Origin: JALOAP01 sp964632355
GTDB lineage: Bacteria > Chloroflexota > Dehalococcoidia > Tepidiformales > Tepidiformaceae
Direction of reading: 5' to 3'
Length of the DNA stretch: 35,967 nt
Assembly: GCA_964632355.1 (NCBI GenBank)
Contig: CAZWBW010000018.1
Coordinates: 1-35,967 of the forward strand
Part shown: positions 7,831-15,254 of the stretch, piece after piece
How the letters are laid out: the number at the start of each line of letters is the position of its first letter
How positions within the stretch are numbered: position 1 is the stretch's first letter
Notes under the pieces: generated by a model
Told to the model about the DNA's origin: nothing
The model's input: only the letters and a program-made list of their open reading frames with translations
The model's database searches: none
Translations under genes and position numbers: made by a program

Positions 7831-10250
7831 CCAGTGTCCTCCTCCCCGTTCCGATTGGACGAAGGCGAGAACACCCTCCGGGGAATCCGAATGGCCTGCG
7901 AACCAACCGCCGTGACCCGCCGCCCGATCCGGGGAGCCGGCGCCGGGGCCTCCTCCTGCCGCCGCATCGGCCGCAGGCGGAGCAGTGCGAAGACGCCGAA
8001 CGCTGCTACCCCGAGAACCGTGATCTCGCCGAGCGTATCCAGCGCGCGGAAGTCAACCAGGATGACGTTGACGATGTTCCGCCCGTGCGCTTCCGGAACA
8101 CTGTTCTCTGCGTAGTACGCCGCAACCTCCGACGGCGCCCGGTTTGATGACATAAGCAGCACGAGCGCCGTCATGAACCCCCCGGCCGCGAGCGCGATCA
8201 CCGCGTCGCGAAGGTGCGCCAGCGCCGAAGACACGCGCCGCTGCACCGGGAGGTGGAAGAACACCGCGAGGAACAGCAGCACGGTGAGCGTTTCCACCAT
8301 GAACTGCGTCATCGCAAGGTCGGGTGCGCCGAACAGGATGTACGTCAGCGCGACGGTGTACCCCACCACGCCGAGTGCCGCGACCGCTGCGAGCCGAGAT
8401 CCACTCGCCGCGGCTACAAGCGCGGCCAGCAGCATGAGGCCCACCAGCCCCAGGTTGTACGGCTCCACATCGTCGAGGCCGCCGGGGGCGTCGAACCCGC
8501 TCTTGACCACCATCGTGTAGCCGCCCAGCCCCACCGTGACGAGGACGGTCGCGAGCAGGTACATCCGGAGGTAGCCGCTCTGCATCATTCGCGTGTGAAG
8601 GACGGCGAGCCACCGCAGCCCGTGGATCCCCACCCGGTACCAGCGTTCCGGTCCCCACGTCATCACCTGCGGGACGCCCGCGGTTCCCGTGCGAACCTGG
8701 TCCCACGCGAAGTAGCCGGCCACTGCCAGCGCCAGCGACGCCGCGCTCGTCGCCAGCGGCAGGTTGAACCCGTGCCACAGCGCGACCTTTTCCGGTTCAC
8801 CCTCGCGGAGGACGGACGCCGTCGCCGGTTCGAGCAGCCAGCCGGAGATCAAGATCGGAGCGATACCAAAGACCACCCCGAGCACGCCCAGCACCATCGG
8901 CCCGAGCAGGAGCCCTGCGCTCGATTCGTGCGCGGCCTTTGGCGTGGGTGCCAGCGTGCCAACGAACGGCCGGACGCCGGTGAGTCCTCCCACCAGGCCG
9001 AAGATCGCGGTCGCGATGACCGTTGCTCCCACCAGCACCCACTTCACGGTTTCCAGGTCCAACTCCGCTTCGATCAGCAGTTCCTTGCCGATGAAGCTCA
9101 GCAGCGGCCCGGCTCCAGCCATCGAGATCGCGGCGATCACCCCCGCCGCGGCCGTGAGCGGCATCGCGCGCGCCAGTCCCCGCAGGCGCGTCACGTCTCG
9201 GGTGCCCGTGCCGTGGTCAATCGCCCCGGCAACCATGAACATCGCGCCCTTGTACAGCGCGTGCGCCAGCAGGAACACCGTCATCCCCGTGGCGGCTTTG
9301 GGCGTGTCGAGCCCCAGGAACAGCACCAGCGTCCCAAGTGCACTCACCGTCGAGTACGCCAGCAGCCGCTTTAGGTCGGTCTGGTAGAACGCAATGATGC
9401 CGCCGGTCACCATCGTGACCGCCCCGACCGTCGTCAGCAGGACGTTCCATTCGTCGGTTCCGCCCAGCGCCGGCGACAGCCGGGCGAGCAGGTACACGCC
9501 CGCCTTCACCATCGTCGCGGAGTGCAGGTAGGCGCTCACGGGCGTGGGAGCGGCCATCGCTCCCGGTAGCCAGAAGTGGAACGGCACCTGGGCCGACTTC
9601 GTAAACGCACCGAGCGCCACCAACACCAGCGCCGCACGGTAGAGGTCGTCGTCGCGTACCACATCGCCCGCGGCGTTGATCGCGGAGAATTCCGTTTCGC
9701 CGGTGATTTGCGACAGCAGAATGATCCCGGCGAGCATCGCCATCCCGCCCAGGTTCGTGATAATGAGCGCCTGTACCGCCGCAGACCGCGACTCTTCCTC
9801 TTCGTGCTCGAATCCGATGAGCAGGAACGAACTGATGGTCGTCAGCTCCCAGAAGCAGAAGAGAAGGAAGAGGTTGTCGGCGAGTACCAGCCCGAGCATC
9901 GAGCCCATGAACGCGAACAGGAACGCGTAGAACCGCCCGATGTCCCGGTGATCCTCCAGGTAGCCACCCGCGTACACCACGATGAGCGCGCCAATGCCCG
10001 TCACGAGCAGCGCAAACAGCAGCCCAAGCCCATCGAGGTAGAACGCGATAGAAACGCCGATCTCGGGGATCCAGTCCCGCGATACCGATGCGGGGTTACC
10101 GTCCGCGATATCAGGTGCGAACGTCAGGAAGTACGCGAAGAGCCCCGCGGGCAACAGCGCAAGGAGCCATCCTGCACGGTGTCCGGCGACACGGTGCACC
10201 GACGGCGCCGCGACTGCGAGCGCAAACACGGAGAGAACAGCAATCTCCAT
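7827..10250 (-). CDS. mrpA: Mrp Na+/H+ antiporter subunit A (NuoL-like)
   Basis: An 807-residue protein, the usual length for full MrpA, and first gene of the operon. The N-terminal two thirds match NuoL, with the key glutamate in LFCFWELTTISSFLLIGFEH and lysines in ALGAFTKSAQVPFHFWLPGA and HSATMVKAGVYLL. The C-terminal part carries the MbhD/MbhE-like section (MTQFMVETLTVLLFLAVFFH and the final NVILVDFRALDTLGEITVLG). No strong ribosome binding site is seen before the ATG at 10250. The complete ABCDEFG set on one strand, with tiny overlaps, means one transcript for an electrogenic Na+/H+ exchanger that supports pH and sodium balance. Confidence 0.95.
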   Translation of the reverse strand: MEIAVLSVFALAVAAPSVHRVAGHRAGWLLALLPAGLFAYFLTFAPDIADGNPASVSRDWIPEIGVSIAFYLDGLGLLFALLVTGIGALIVVYAGGYLEDHRDIGRFYAFLFAFMGSMLGLVLADNLFLLFCFWELTTISSFLLIGFEHEEEESRSAAVQALIITNLGGMAMLAGIILLSQITGETEFSAINAAGDVVRDDDLYRAALVLVALGAFTKSAQVPFHFWLPGAMAAPTPVSAYLHSATMVKAGVYLLARLSPALGGTDEWNVLLTTVGAVTMVTGGIIAFYQTDLKRLLAYSTVSALGTLVLFLGLDTPKAATGMTVFLLAHALYKGAMFMVAGAIDHGTGTRDVTRLRGLARAMPLTAAAGVIAAISMAGAGPLLSFIGKELLIEAELDLETVKWVLVGATVIATAIFGLVGGLTGVRPFVGTLAPTPKAAHESSAGLLLGPMVLGVLGVVFGIAPILISGWLLEPATASVLREGEPEKVALWHGFNLPLATSAASLALAVAGYFAWDQVRTGTAGVPQVMTWGPERWYRVGIHGLRWLAVLHTRMMQSGYLRMYLLATVLVTVGLGGYTMVVKSGFDAPGGLDDVEPYNLGLVGLMLLAALVAAASGSRLAAVAALGVVGYTVALTYILFGAPDLAMTQFMVETLTVLLFLAVFFHLPVQRRVSSALAHLRDAVIALAAGGFMTALVLLMSSNRAPSEVAAYYAENSVPEAHGRNIVNVILVDFRALDTLGEITVLGVAAFGVFALLRLRPMRRQEEAPAPAPRIGRRVTAVGSQAIRIPRRVFSPSSNRNGEEDTG

Positions 10251-10378
10251 CCAGTCGCATCGGTCCTTGCCAGCATGGCCCGCCCGGCAAGAGCCGGATC
10301 ATGGGCCCTCATAGATTAGCATGGACCCCGTCGTTTCCCGGCGAACGCCGCAGCCTTCCGCCGATTCCGTCGGGGAAG

Positions 10379-10408
10379 TTGCCCTCCCCTTGTCCCCTTT
10401 CGTACAGT
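10379..10408 (+). promoter_or_regulatory. Possible sigma-70 promoter of the MDR oxidoreductase
   Basis: TTGCCC (10379-10384) and TACAGT (10403-10408) are separated by 18 bp, 22 bp before the GTG start. The match is partial. Confidence 0.35.
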
Positions 10409-10430
10409 CCTCCGGTCTCAGGAGGCACAC

Positions 10431-11435
10431 GTGAGTCAGAATCGCCAGGTTGTCATCGCGGAAGTTCCTCGCGGCCCGCTCGAGGTTCGCCACTTCGAAC
10501 TGCGCACCGCACCGGTCCCCACGCCCGGGGACGGCCAGGTGCTTGTCCAGACCATCGCCCTCACCATTGGCGCCGGCCAGCGGGCGGGCCTCCAGGGCAG
10601 CGCCAGCTACGCCGGGGCTCCCGAGGCAGGCGTCGTCATGGGCGGCACCGGTGTCGCCCGAGTCGAAGCCTCGAATGCCCCCTCGCTCCAGCCCGGCGAC
10701 CTGGTCGTGGGCCCTACCGGCTGGCAGGACTTCTCCGTCCACGATGCCGCGCAACTCCGAATGATCCCGGCAGGCGGTGATCCCGCGCTGCACCTTGGCG
10801 TCCTCGGCACGAACGGCCTCACCGCGTACTTCGGCCTGTTCGAAGTCGGAGCCCCACAGCCCGGCGAAACGGTGGTCGTCTCCGCCGCCGCGGGGTCCGT
10901 GGGCCACATTGTCGGTCAGCTCGCGAAGCTCCACGGCTGCCGCGTGGTTGGCGTTGCCGGCTCCGACGAGAAGTGCCGCCGAATCGTGGACGAACTCGGC
11001 TTCGATGCGGCTGTCAACCACCGGGACCCGGACTTCCGTGCAAGGTTCCGCGCCGCGACTCCCGACCGCATCGACGTCTATTTCGACAACACCGGCGGCC
11101 CGATTCTCGAAAGTGCCCTCTTTCGGATGAACACTCACGGCCGCATCGTGTGCTGCGGCGTCGTCAGCCAGTACGACACGGACAACCCCGCCCCCGGGCC
11201 GCGTGGCGTTCCCGGCCTCCTGGTGAACAATCGCGTGCGCATGCAGGGCTTCCTCGTTTTCGACTTCGCCGATCGCTACGACGACGCCCGGAACGCGCTC
11301 TCCGACTGGATCGCCGAAGGCAGGCTCAAGCCCTGGTCCACAACCTACGAAGGCCTCGACCAGGCGCCCCAGGCGTTCGTCGACCTGCTCCACGGCGCCA
11401 CCGTCGGCACCACCATCGTTCGCGTAGCCCGGTAA
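10431..11435 (+). CDS. NADP-dependent zinc-free oxidoreductase of the MDR family (LTB4DH/CurA/YncB-like)
   Basis: A 334-residue medium-chain dehydrogenase/reductase. The start is GTG at 10431, with AGGAGG five bases upstream. Residues 1-125 form the GroES-like domain. Residues ~130-300 form the Rossmann domain with the nucleotide-binding loop VVVSAAAGSVGHIVGQLAKL. No zinc-ligand cysteine/histidine set is present. DVYFDNTGGPILE is typical of the leukotriene B4 12-hydroxydehydrogenase/CurA subgroup, which reduces double bonds of enones and similar compounds with NADPH. It is a single gene between a divergent mrp operon and the Hsp20 locus. The physiological substrate cannot be told. Confidence 0.88.
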   Translation: MSQNRQVVIAEVPRGPLEVRHFELRTAPVPTPGDGQVLVQTIALTIGAGQRAGLQGSASYAGAPEAGVVMGGTGVARVEASNAPSLQPGDLVVGPTGWQDFSVHDAAQLRMIPAGGDPALHLGVLGTNGLTAYFGLFEVGAPQPGETVVVSAAAGSVGHIVGQLAKLHGCRVVGVAGSDEKCRRIVDELGFDAAVNHRDPDFRARFRAATPDRIDVYFDNTGGPILESALFRMNTHGRIVCCGVVSQYDTDNPAPGPRGVPGLLVNNRVRMQGFLVFDFADRYDDARNALSDWIAEGRLKPWSTTYEGLDQAPQAFVDLLHGATVGTTIVRVAR

Positions 11436-11466
11436 TCATCCGCGAAACAGGGCGGCCAGAGTTATC

Positions 11467-11494
11467 GGAGGGAGTGGGACGTCCCACTCCCTCC
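11467..11494. repeat. Perfect 28-bp palindrome between the oxidoreductase gene and the hsp20 promoter
   Basis: GGAGGGAGTGGGAC (11467-11480) is followed directly by its exact reverse complement (11481-11494), with no spacer. It lies 31 bp after the oxidoreductase stop and 46 bp before the proposed hsp20 -35 element. As RNA it would form a strong hairpin, so it may be the oxidoreductase terminator. Only a mixed TCGTCGTTTGGGCCTTTGG follows, and there is no clean U-run. A protein-binding site is the other reading. Confidence 0.6.
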
Positions 11495-11540
11495 TCGTCG
11501 TTTGGGCCTTTGGTCCCTTCGCAGCTACCCCGCAAGAACC

Positions 11541-11570
11541 TTGATAACGCCATACTAAACTTGGTATAAG
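11541..11570 (+). promoter_or_regulatory. Promoter of the hsp20 locus
   Basis: TTGATA (11541-11546) and TATAAG (11565-11570) with an 18-bp spacer make one of the best sigma-70-like matches in the window, in an AT-rich patch. The spacer and -10 element carry an imperfect dyad (ATAC at 11551-11555 region against GTAT at 11564-11567), which could be a repressor site. Confidence 0.6.
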
Positions 11571-11612
11571 ATCGATAGAACAAAGGTATTGCGAAAGGGG
11601 GTGACTGTCAGA

Positions 11613-12059
11613 ATGACTACCAGCGTGATGACATGGGATCCCTTCCGTGAACTCGCGGGGATCCGCCGACAGATCGACCGCATGTTCAACGAGCCGTTCT
11701 TCGCGAACGGCGGCCCGCTTCGCAATCTGCCCTTCGACCTGTACGAGACAGCCGACGAGGTGATCGCGAGGGTCGCTCTCCCGGGCGCCCACGCCGATGA
11801 CATCGAGCTGTCCGTCGAACAGGGTGTCCTCCACGTCCGCGGCAATTTCCCGGCGTTCGAACAGGACCCGGACAAGGCCGCCCCGACGTGGCACTACCGT
11901 GGCCTGTGGCAGGGTAAGTTCGCGCTGGACGTCGCCCTCCCGGCCGAGGTGCGAGCCGAGGATGCAACGGCGTCCATGAACGACGGCATTCTCGAGATTC
12001 GCCTGCCCAAGGCTGAGTGGGCACGGCGCCGCCGGATCGAAGTCAAGATCGGGTCGTAA
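11613..12059 (+). CDS. Hsp20 / alpha-crystallin family small heat shock protein
   Basis: A 148-residue ATP-independent chaperone. The ATG at 11613 is preferred over an upstream TTG because AAGGGGGTGA, nearly perfect against the 16S 3' end, ends 8 nt before it. The N-terminal MTWDPFRELAGIRRQIDRMF is typical of bacterial Hsp20. The alpha-crystallin domain spans residues ~37-140: it begins with LPFDLYETADEVIARVALPG and ends with NDGILEIRLPKAE, close to the consensus A/G-x-L-x(n)-L-P-K. Such proteins hold unfolding proteins under heat or other stress. The gene has its own promoter and is followed by three tiny genes on the same strand, which may be co-transcribed. Confidence 0.93.
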   Translation: MTTSVMTWDPFRELAGIRRQIDRMFNEPFFANGGPLRNLPFDLYETADEVIARVALPGAHADDIELSVEQGVLHVRGNFPAFEQDPDKAAPTWHYRGLWQGKFALDVALPAEVRAEDATASMNDGILEIRLPKAEWARRRRIEVKIGS

Positions 12060-12084
12060 CCGACCCACCAAACGCAGAACGGCT

Positions 12085-12103
12085 CCGCGCCCCCTGGGCG
12101 CGG
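12085..12103 (+). other. GC-rich hairpin just after hsp20
   Basis: CCGCGCCC (12085-12092) pairs perfectly with GGGCGCGG (12096-12103) over a 3-nt loop. No T-run follows, so it is more likely an RNA-stabilising or attenuating structure than a strong terminator. Confidence 0.5.
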
Positions 12104-12115
12104 CCTCGCCGCGCA

Positions 12116-12164
12116 GTGCGCCGCAGGCGAGCATACGGGACCCTCCGCACGACCTGCGGCGCAC
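12116..12164 (+). other. Long stem-loop in the leader of the small-protein genes
   Basis: GTGCGCCGCAGG (12116-12127) and CCTGCGGCGCAC (12153-12164) are exact reverse complements, giving a 12-bp stem with a 25-nt loop. It ends 26 nt before the ATG at 12191. It could protect or regulate the transcript between hsp20 and the next gene. Confidence 0.55.
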
Positions 12165-12190
12165 CGGGGCGCCGCTTGGATGGTGGTGCG

Positions 12191-12472
12191 ATGTGGTTCT
12201 GGAACTGGATTACTCCCGATACCTGTGAGATCCCGGGTTGCACCGGCGTCCCCGTTCGGCGGGGGTACGTGACGCCCTCCTCCCCCGCATGGCTATGCGC
12301 AAAGCACGTCGCGCTCGACGTCGGTGCGCCCGTTCAAACCCGTGTCCGGGGCTGGCGGCGGCTTCTCCGCCCGTTCCGGCGGAGCGGCGACCGAGGCCCG
12401 GACACCGAGCGGGGGACCGCCCATTCGGCGCCTCCGCCCGCCTCGACGGCCTCCACCGCCGGTGCCGCGTGA
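12191..12472 (+). CDS. Small Cys/His protein of unknown function
   Basis: A 93-residue protein with a Trp-rich start (MWFWNWITPD). It has a possible zinc site made of C12, C17, C36 and H39 (C-x4-C-x18-C-x2-H). A basic stretch RVRGWRRLLRPFRR follows at about residues 50-63, then a Pro/Ala/Thr-rich end. I do not recognise the family. The ribosome binding site is weak (GGTGG), so the start is uncertain. The reading frame is open upstream into hsp20, but without a better start. Its position after hsp20 and before two more tiny genes suggests a stress-linked cluster. Confidence 0.5.
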   Translation: MWFWNWITPDTCEIPGCTGVPVRRGYVTPSSPAWLCAKHVALDVGAPVQTRVRGWRRLLRPFRRSGDRGPDTERGTAHSAPPPASTASTAGAA

Positions 12473-12530
12473 CGCCGCGCTGAGCGAAAACCGGCCCCGG
12501 ACCGGCTGCCGAATGCCCAAGACCATCGAG

Positions 12531-12540
12531 AAGGAGGTGA
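12531..12540 (+). promoter_or_regulatory. Perfect Shine-Dalgarno sequence deciding the 41-residue gene
   Basis: AAGGAGGTGA is fully complementary to the 16S rRNA 3' end and lies 5 nt before ATG 12546. Such a perfect site in front of a 41-codon frame is the main reason to call that frame a gene. Confidence 0.8.
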
Positions 12541-12545
12541 CAGCC

Positions 12546-12671
12546 ATGACGGCAACGATTTCCATTCGTTTGCCCCGGGAGTGGCTGCCACCCTGGATCG
12601 TTCATGAAGGGTGGATCGGCCGCAAAGTGAGGCGGTTGCTCACGCCACCCCGGGAACCATCCGTTGCCTGA
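12546..12671 (+). CDS. 41-residue basic, Trp-rich peptide
   Basis: A tiny gene supported by a perfect Shine-Dalgarno sequence 5 nt upstream. The product begins MTATISIRLPREWLPPW and continues with GWIGRKVRRLL. It is rich in Trp, Arg, Pro and Leu, carries a net positive charge and has no cysteine. It could fold as a short beta strand and amphipathic helix, possibly binding membrane or a larger protein. No family is recognised. It sits between two small putative zinc-binding proteins in the hsp20 locus, with 73 bp before it and 61 bp after it. Confidence 0.6.
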   Translation: MTATISIRLPREWLPPWIVHEGWIGRKVRRLLTPPREPSVA

Positions 12672-12732
12672 CCCGGATCAAGGCGCGTACGGCGCTCGAC
12701 CGGGCGCCACTCCTACCTCGGGAGGTGTGCAC

Positions 12733-12912
12733 ATGCCGAGAAAAGACGCTTGCCCTCGCTGCACCGCCGGCAAACTCATCTACGAGGCAGACATCTTCGC
12801 TCCTGAACTCGTCTGCCTGAACTGCGGCTACCGCGTGACCGTCGACGAGTGGCGCTTCGCCGCACGGCGAAAGGCGGCGGAGACACCCGCCCGCGTCCCG
12901 GCCGCCGCGTAA
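12733..12912 (+). CDS. Small zinc-ribbon protein
   Basis: A 59-residue protein with a GGGAGGTG ribosome binding site before the ATG at 12733. Two CxxC knuckles (C7/C10 in CPRC and C28/C31 in CLNC) separated by 17 residues make a classic zinc ribbon. The C-terminal half is Arg/Ala-rich. Zinc ribbons of this size occur in many small regulators and in proteins that bind RNA polymerase or ribosomes; the role here is unknown. It is the last gene before a terminator hairpin and closes the hsp20 cluster. Confidence 0.75.
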   Translation: MPRKDACPRCTAGKLIYEADIFAPELVCLNCGYRVTVDEWRFAARRKAAETPARVPAAA

Positions 12913-12955
12913 CGCCGCACCGGCCACTGCCGGCGGTAATCGCTCCGCCCGAAGT

Positions 12956-12991
12956 CAAAACGCAGGCCCCGGGAACTCCCGGGGCCTGCGT
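12956..12991 (-). terminator. Rho-independent terminator of the tRNA-Met gene
   Basis: A perfect 14-bp stem (12960-12973 with 12978-12991) and 4-nt loop AACT. Read on the minus strand it is followed by TTTT and lies 28 bp after the tRNA 3' end. On the plus strand it could also stop the small-gene transcript, but no T-run follows on that side. Confidence 0.8.
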
Positions 12992-13018
12992 GTCGTCACG
13001 TTCAGGTTCGAACTGGAG

Positions 13019-13095
13019 TGGTAGCAGGGGGGAGGCTCGAACTCCCGACCTCACGATTATGAGTCGTGCGCTCTGACCGGCTGAGCTACCCTGCC
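13019..13095 (-). tRNA. tRNA-Met (CAT), probably elongator
   Basis: A 77-nt cloverleaf on the minus strand with the CCA end encoded. The acceptor GGCAGGG pairs with CCCTGCT, and the D-arm contains GCTCAGCCGGTCAGAGC. The anticodon stem CACGA/TCGTG encloses CTCATAA with anticodon CAT. The T-arm is GGGAG-TTCGAGC-CTCCC. The anticodon stem lacks the three G-C pairs of initiator tRNA. The body resembles elongator tRNA-Met. A tRNA-Ile2 read as CAT cannot be fully excluded by eye. Confidence 0.92.
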
Positions 13096-13105
13096 GCGAT
13101 CTCCA

Positions 13106-13134
13106 AGGGTACCAAGCACCCCTGTGACCGGCAA
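13106..13134 (-). promoter_or_regulatory. Possible promoter of the tRNA-Met gene
   Basis: On the minus strand TTGCCG (13129-13134) and TACCCT (13106-13111) are 17 bp apart, 10 bp before the tRNA 5' end. The -10 match is weak. Confidence 0.35.
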
Positions 13135-13181
13135 TTTCGAACAGTTACATAATACCGGGTACGGCCGGCTCTCACGGACCT

Positions 13182-14270
13182 CTACTGCCGAAGCCAGTAG
13201 AACCGGAAGAAATCCGTCTCTATCGGCAGGATTTCGATGTCCCGGAACCCCGCCTCCTGCGCGTACTGCCGAACGACAGCGGGCCGAATCACCGTTCCCG
13301 TCCCCGCCGAAGGCGACTCCGCCAGCGACGCAGGCAGGCAGTGGAGCACGCTGCACGCGTACATGAACCGCTCGACCTCGTCGGTGGGTGCGCCGAACTG
13401 CTCAGCCACCCGTTCGTCCATCACGATGAGGTAGCCGTCGTCCGCGAGGCACCGGCCCGCCGATGCCAGGAATTCCACCGGCTGCGAGAGGTCGTGCAGC
13501 GCTTCGAAGACGGTGATCAGGTCGTACTTCTCGCCCGCATCGAGCGTCGCCACGTCGCGGCGGTGGAACGCCACGTTGGTGCCGAGCCCCGACACCGCGA
13601 GGTTCTCTTCCGCCAGCTGAATGGATGTCTCGTCAAGGTCGTACCCGTCGACGCGAGCCCCGGGGAACGCCTGCCCGAGCGCGATCGTCGACCAGTCCGT
13701 CCCGCATCCAATGTCCGCGATTCGCGCGCCCGGCCGCTCCAGCCGTTCGACCAGTCCCGGGACCCTGGGCAGCCACTCGGTCGCGAGCTGTTGCATGAAT
13801 GCCGGGCGGTTCGCGGCCGCCTGGCCCAGTACCATGTCGAGCCCGTACTCGGAATACGGGATGCCGGTGCCATCGTGGAAGGCCTTCAGCAGGGCCGGTA
13901 CCTGCGAGCCCCAGCTCAGCTGGAACCGCGGCAGCCATGCCATGAACGACAGGCTTTCTTCGTTGACCAGTACCTCCGCGCCCTCCGGTGAGAGCCAAAA
14001 GCGCGTCTCACCTTCGTTGGCGTGCTCAAGAATCCCGGCCGTGGCCTGCTGCTCGAGCCACTCGCGCGCGTACCGTTCCGACGTTCCTGTGGCCGCTGCG
14101 AGTTCACGCGCCGTGTGGGGGTTCCGCGCGAGCACGTCGTAGTACCCGAGCTCCTTCCCCATGTAGATGGTCAGCATTTCGAGCCCCGCGAGCCCGCCAA
14201 GGAACAGCCGCTCGGCAAGCGCGTCGCGCTTCTGCTCGTCGAGGGCAATGGGTTCTGCTTCTGTTGTCAT
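13182..14270 (-). CDS. SAM-dependent class I methyltransferase with N-terminal winged helix
   Basis: A 362-residue protein; its ATG follows AGGTGA by 5 nt. Residues ~20-100 form a winged-helix dimerisation-type domain (ARELAAATGTSERYAREWLE). Residues ~175-320 form the methyltransferase core with motif I ADIGCGTDWSTIA at 185-197, and the acidic GYDLDE near 209-214 that would bind the SAM ribose. The overall plan matches actinobacterial and chloroflexal methyltransferases of unknown substrate and distantly recalls plant O-methyltransferases. It lies 81 bp after the metal transporter permease on the same strand. Whether it belongs to that operon is open. Confidence 0.85.
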   Translation of the reverse strand: MTTEAEPIALDEQKRDALAERLFLGGLAGLEMLTIYMGKELGYYDVLARNPHTARELAAATGTSERYAREWLEQQATAGILEHANEGETRFWLSPEGAEVLVNEESLSFMAWLPRFQLSWGSQVPALLKAFHDGTGIPYSEYGLDMVLGQAAANRPAFMQQLATEWLPRVPGLVERLERPGARIADIGCGTDWSTIALGQAFPGARVDGYDLDETSIQLAEENLAVSGLGTNVAFHRRDVATLDAGEKYDLITVFEALHDLSQPVEFLASAGRCLADDGYLIVMDERVAEQFGAPTDEVERFMYACSVLHCLPASLAESPSAGTGTVIRPAVVRQYAQEAGFRDIEILPIETDFFRFYWLRQ

Positions 14271-14351
14271 CCCTTCACCTCGTGCTCGAATCGACTGGTG
14301 AAAGGATGAAACGCCGAGCGCCCAGGCACCGTGAACGTATTCACATGTGCG

Positions 14352-15254
14352 TTAGCTGATATCCGCTTCTTCTTCGATCGGGTGGTAGTGGTGCTCGTGG
14401 TGCCGCCCGCGGCGTTCCTGGAGCCGCGTCGACAGCAGCCCGTGGTTCGGCGCGAACACCAGGCACGCAGCGAACAACGCCGTCGCCGTAAGGACAATCG
14501 TTCCCCCGGCAGCAGTGTCGGCATGGTACGAAATGAGGAGGCCCACGACGCCGCTCGCCACCGCGAGGACCACGCTCGCAGCCATCATTCGGCCGAGGTG
14601 GTCGGTTAGCAGGCGTGCGGCCGCCGGCGGCGTGACGAGCAGCGCCAGGATCAGGATGTTCCCGACCGCCTGCAGGCTCGCCACGATCGTCGCCGCGATG
14701 AGCAAGAGCAGCAGCATATCGAGCGCAAACACCGGATAGCCAGCGGTCCGCGCCATCGTCGGGTCGAACGCGACCAGCGTCAGTTCCTTGAGCAGCGCGA
14801 ACAGAATGGCCACGATTCCTACCGCGATCGCGAGCGTGATCAGTACGTCGTTCTGCGAAACCGCCAGGACGTTCCCGAACAGCAGCGAGTCCAGGTCCCG
14901 CTGGAAGCCAGACTGCCGCGAGATCAACACCACGCCGAGTGCGAAGAACGCGGCAAAAATCACGCCGATCGCCGAGTCTTCGCTCACACGTCGCGTTCGC
15001 GATACCAGCCCCACCCCAATCGCTGTGAGTACGCCGAACACAAACGCACCGATCAGGATGCTGCGCCCGGCCATGTACGAAATCACCACGCCCGGGAACA
15101 CCGTGTGGGCCAGCGCATCGCCGATGAACGCCATCCCCCGCAGGACCACGAAGCACCCCACCAGCCCGCAGACCACCCCGACGATGATCACTTCGGCGAG
15201 CGCCCGCTGCATGAACGGGTAATCGAACGGGTCGACCAGGTACTCAGCGATCAC
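14352..15254 (-). CDS. Zinc/manganese ABC transporter permease (ZnuB/MntB/TroC family)
   Basis: A 300-residue ABC-3 type permease with about eight to nine membrane helices. The phrases VVLRGMAFIGDALAHTVFPG (residues ~37-56) and LQAVGNILILALLVTPPAAA (~193-212) are diagnostic of metal-chelate permeases. The C-terminal tail is histidine-rich (RHHEHHYHPIEEE), which may bind zinc on the cytoplasmic side. The gene overlaps the ATPase gene by 11 bp, so the two are co-translated. The metal is inferred to be Zn(II), or Mn(II), from the His-rich binding protein upstream. Confidence 0.93.
   Translation of the reverse strand: MIAEYLVDPFDYPFMQRALAEVIIVGVVCGLVGCFVVLRGMAFIGDALAHTVFPGVVISYMAGRSILIGAFVFGVLTAIGVGLVSRTRRVSEDSAIGVIFAAFFALGVVLISRQSGFQRDLDSLLFGNVLAVSQNDVLITLAIAVGIVAILFALLKELTLVAFDPTMARTAGYPVFALDMLLLLLIAATIVASLQAVGNILILALLVTPPAAARLLTDHLGRMMAASVVLAVASGVVGLLISYHADTAAGGTIVLTATALFAACLVFAPNHGLLSTRLQERRGRHHEHHYHPIEEEADIS

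Noticed and set aside
8214..9374. A 386-codon open frame on the plus strand
   Set aside because: Opposite mrpA; no motif, His/Arg/Gln-rich.
10299..11393. A 364-codon open frame on the minus strand
   Set aside because: Opposite the MDR oxidoreductase, which has a clear nucleotide-binding loop and ribosome binding site.
13019..13095. tRNA with CAT anticodon as initiator tRNA-fMet
   Set aside because: The anticodon stem has no run of three G-C pairs and the first acceptor base pairs with its partner (G-U), unlike initiators.
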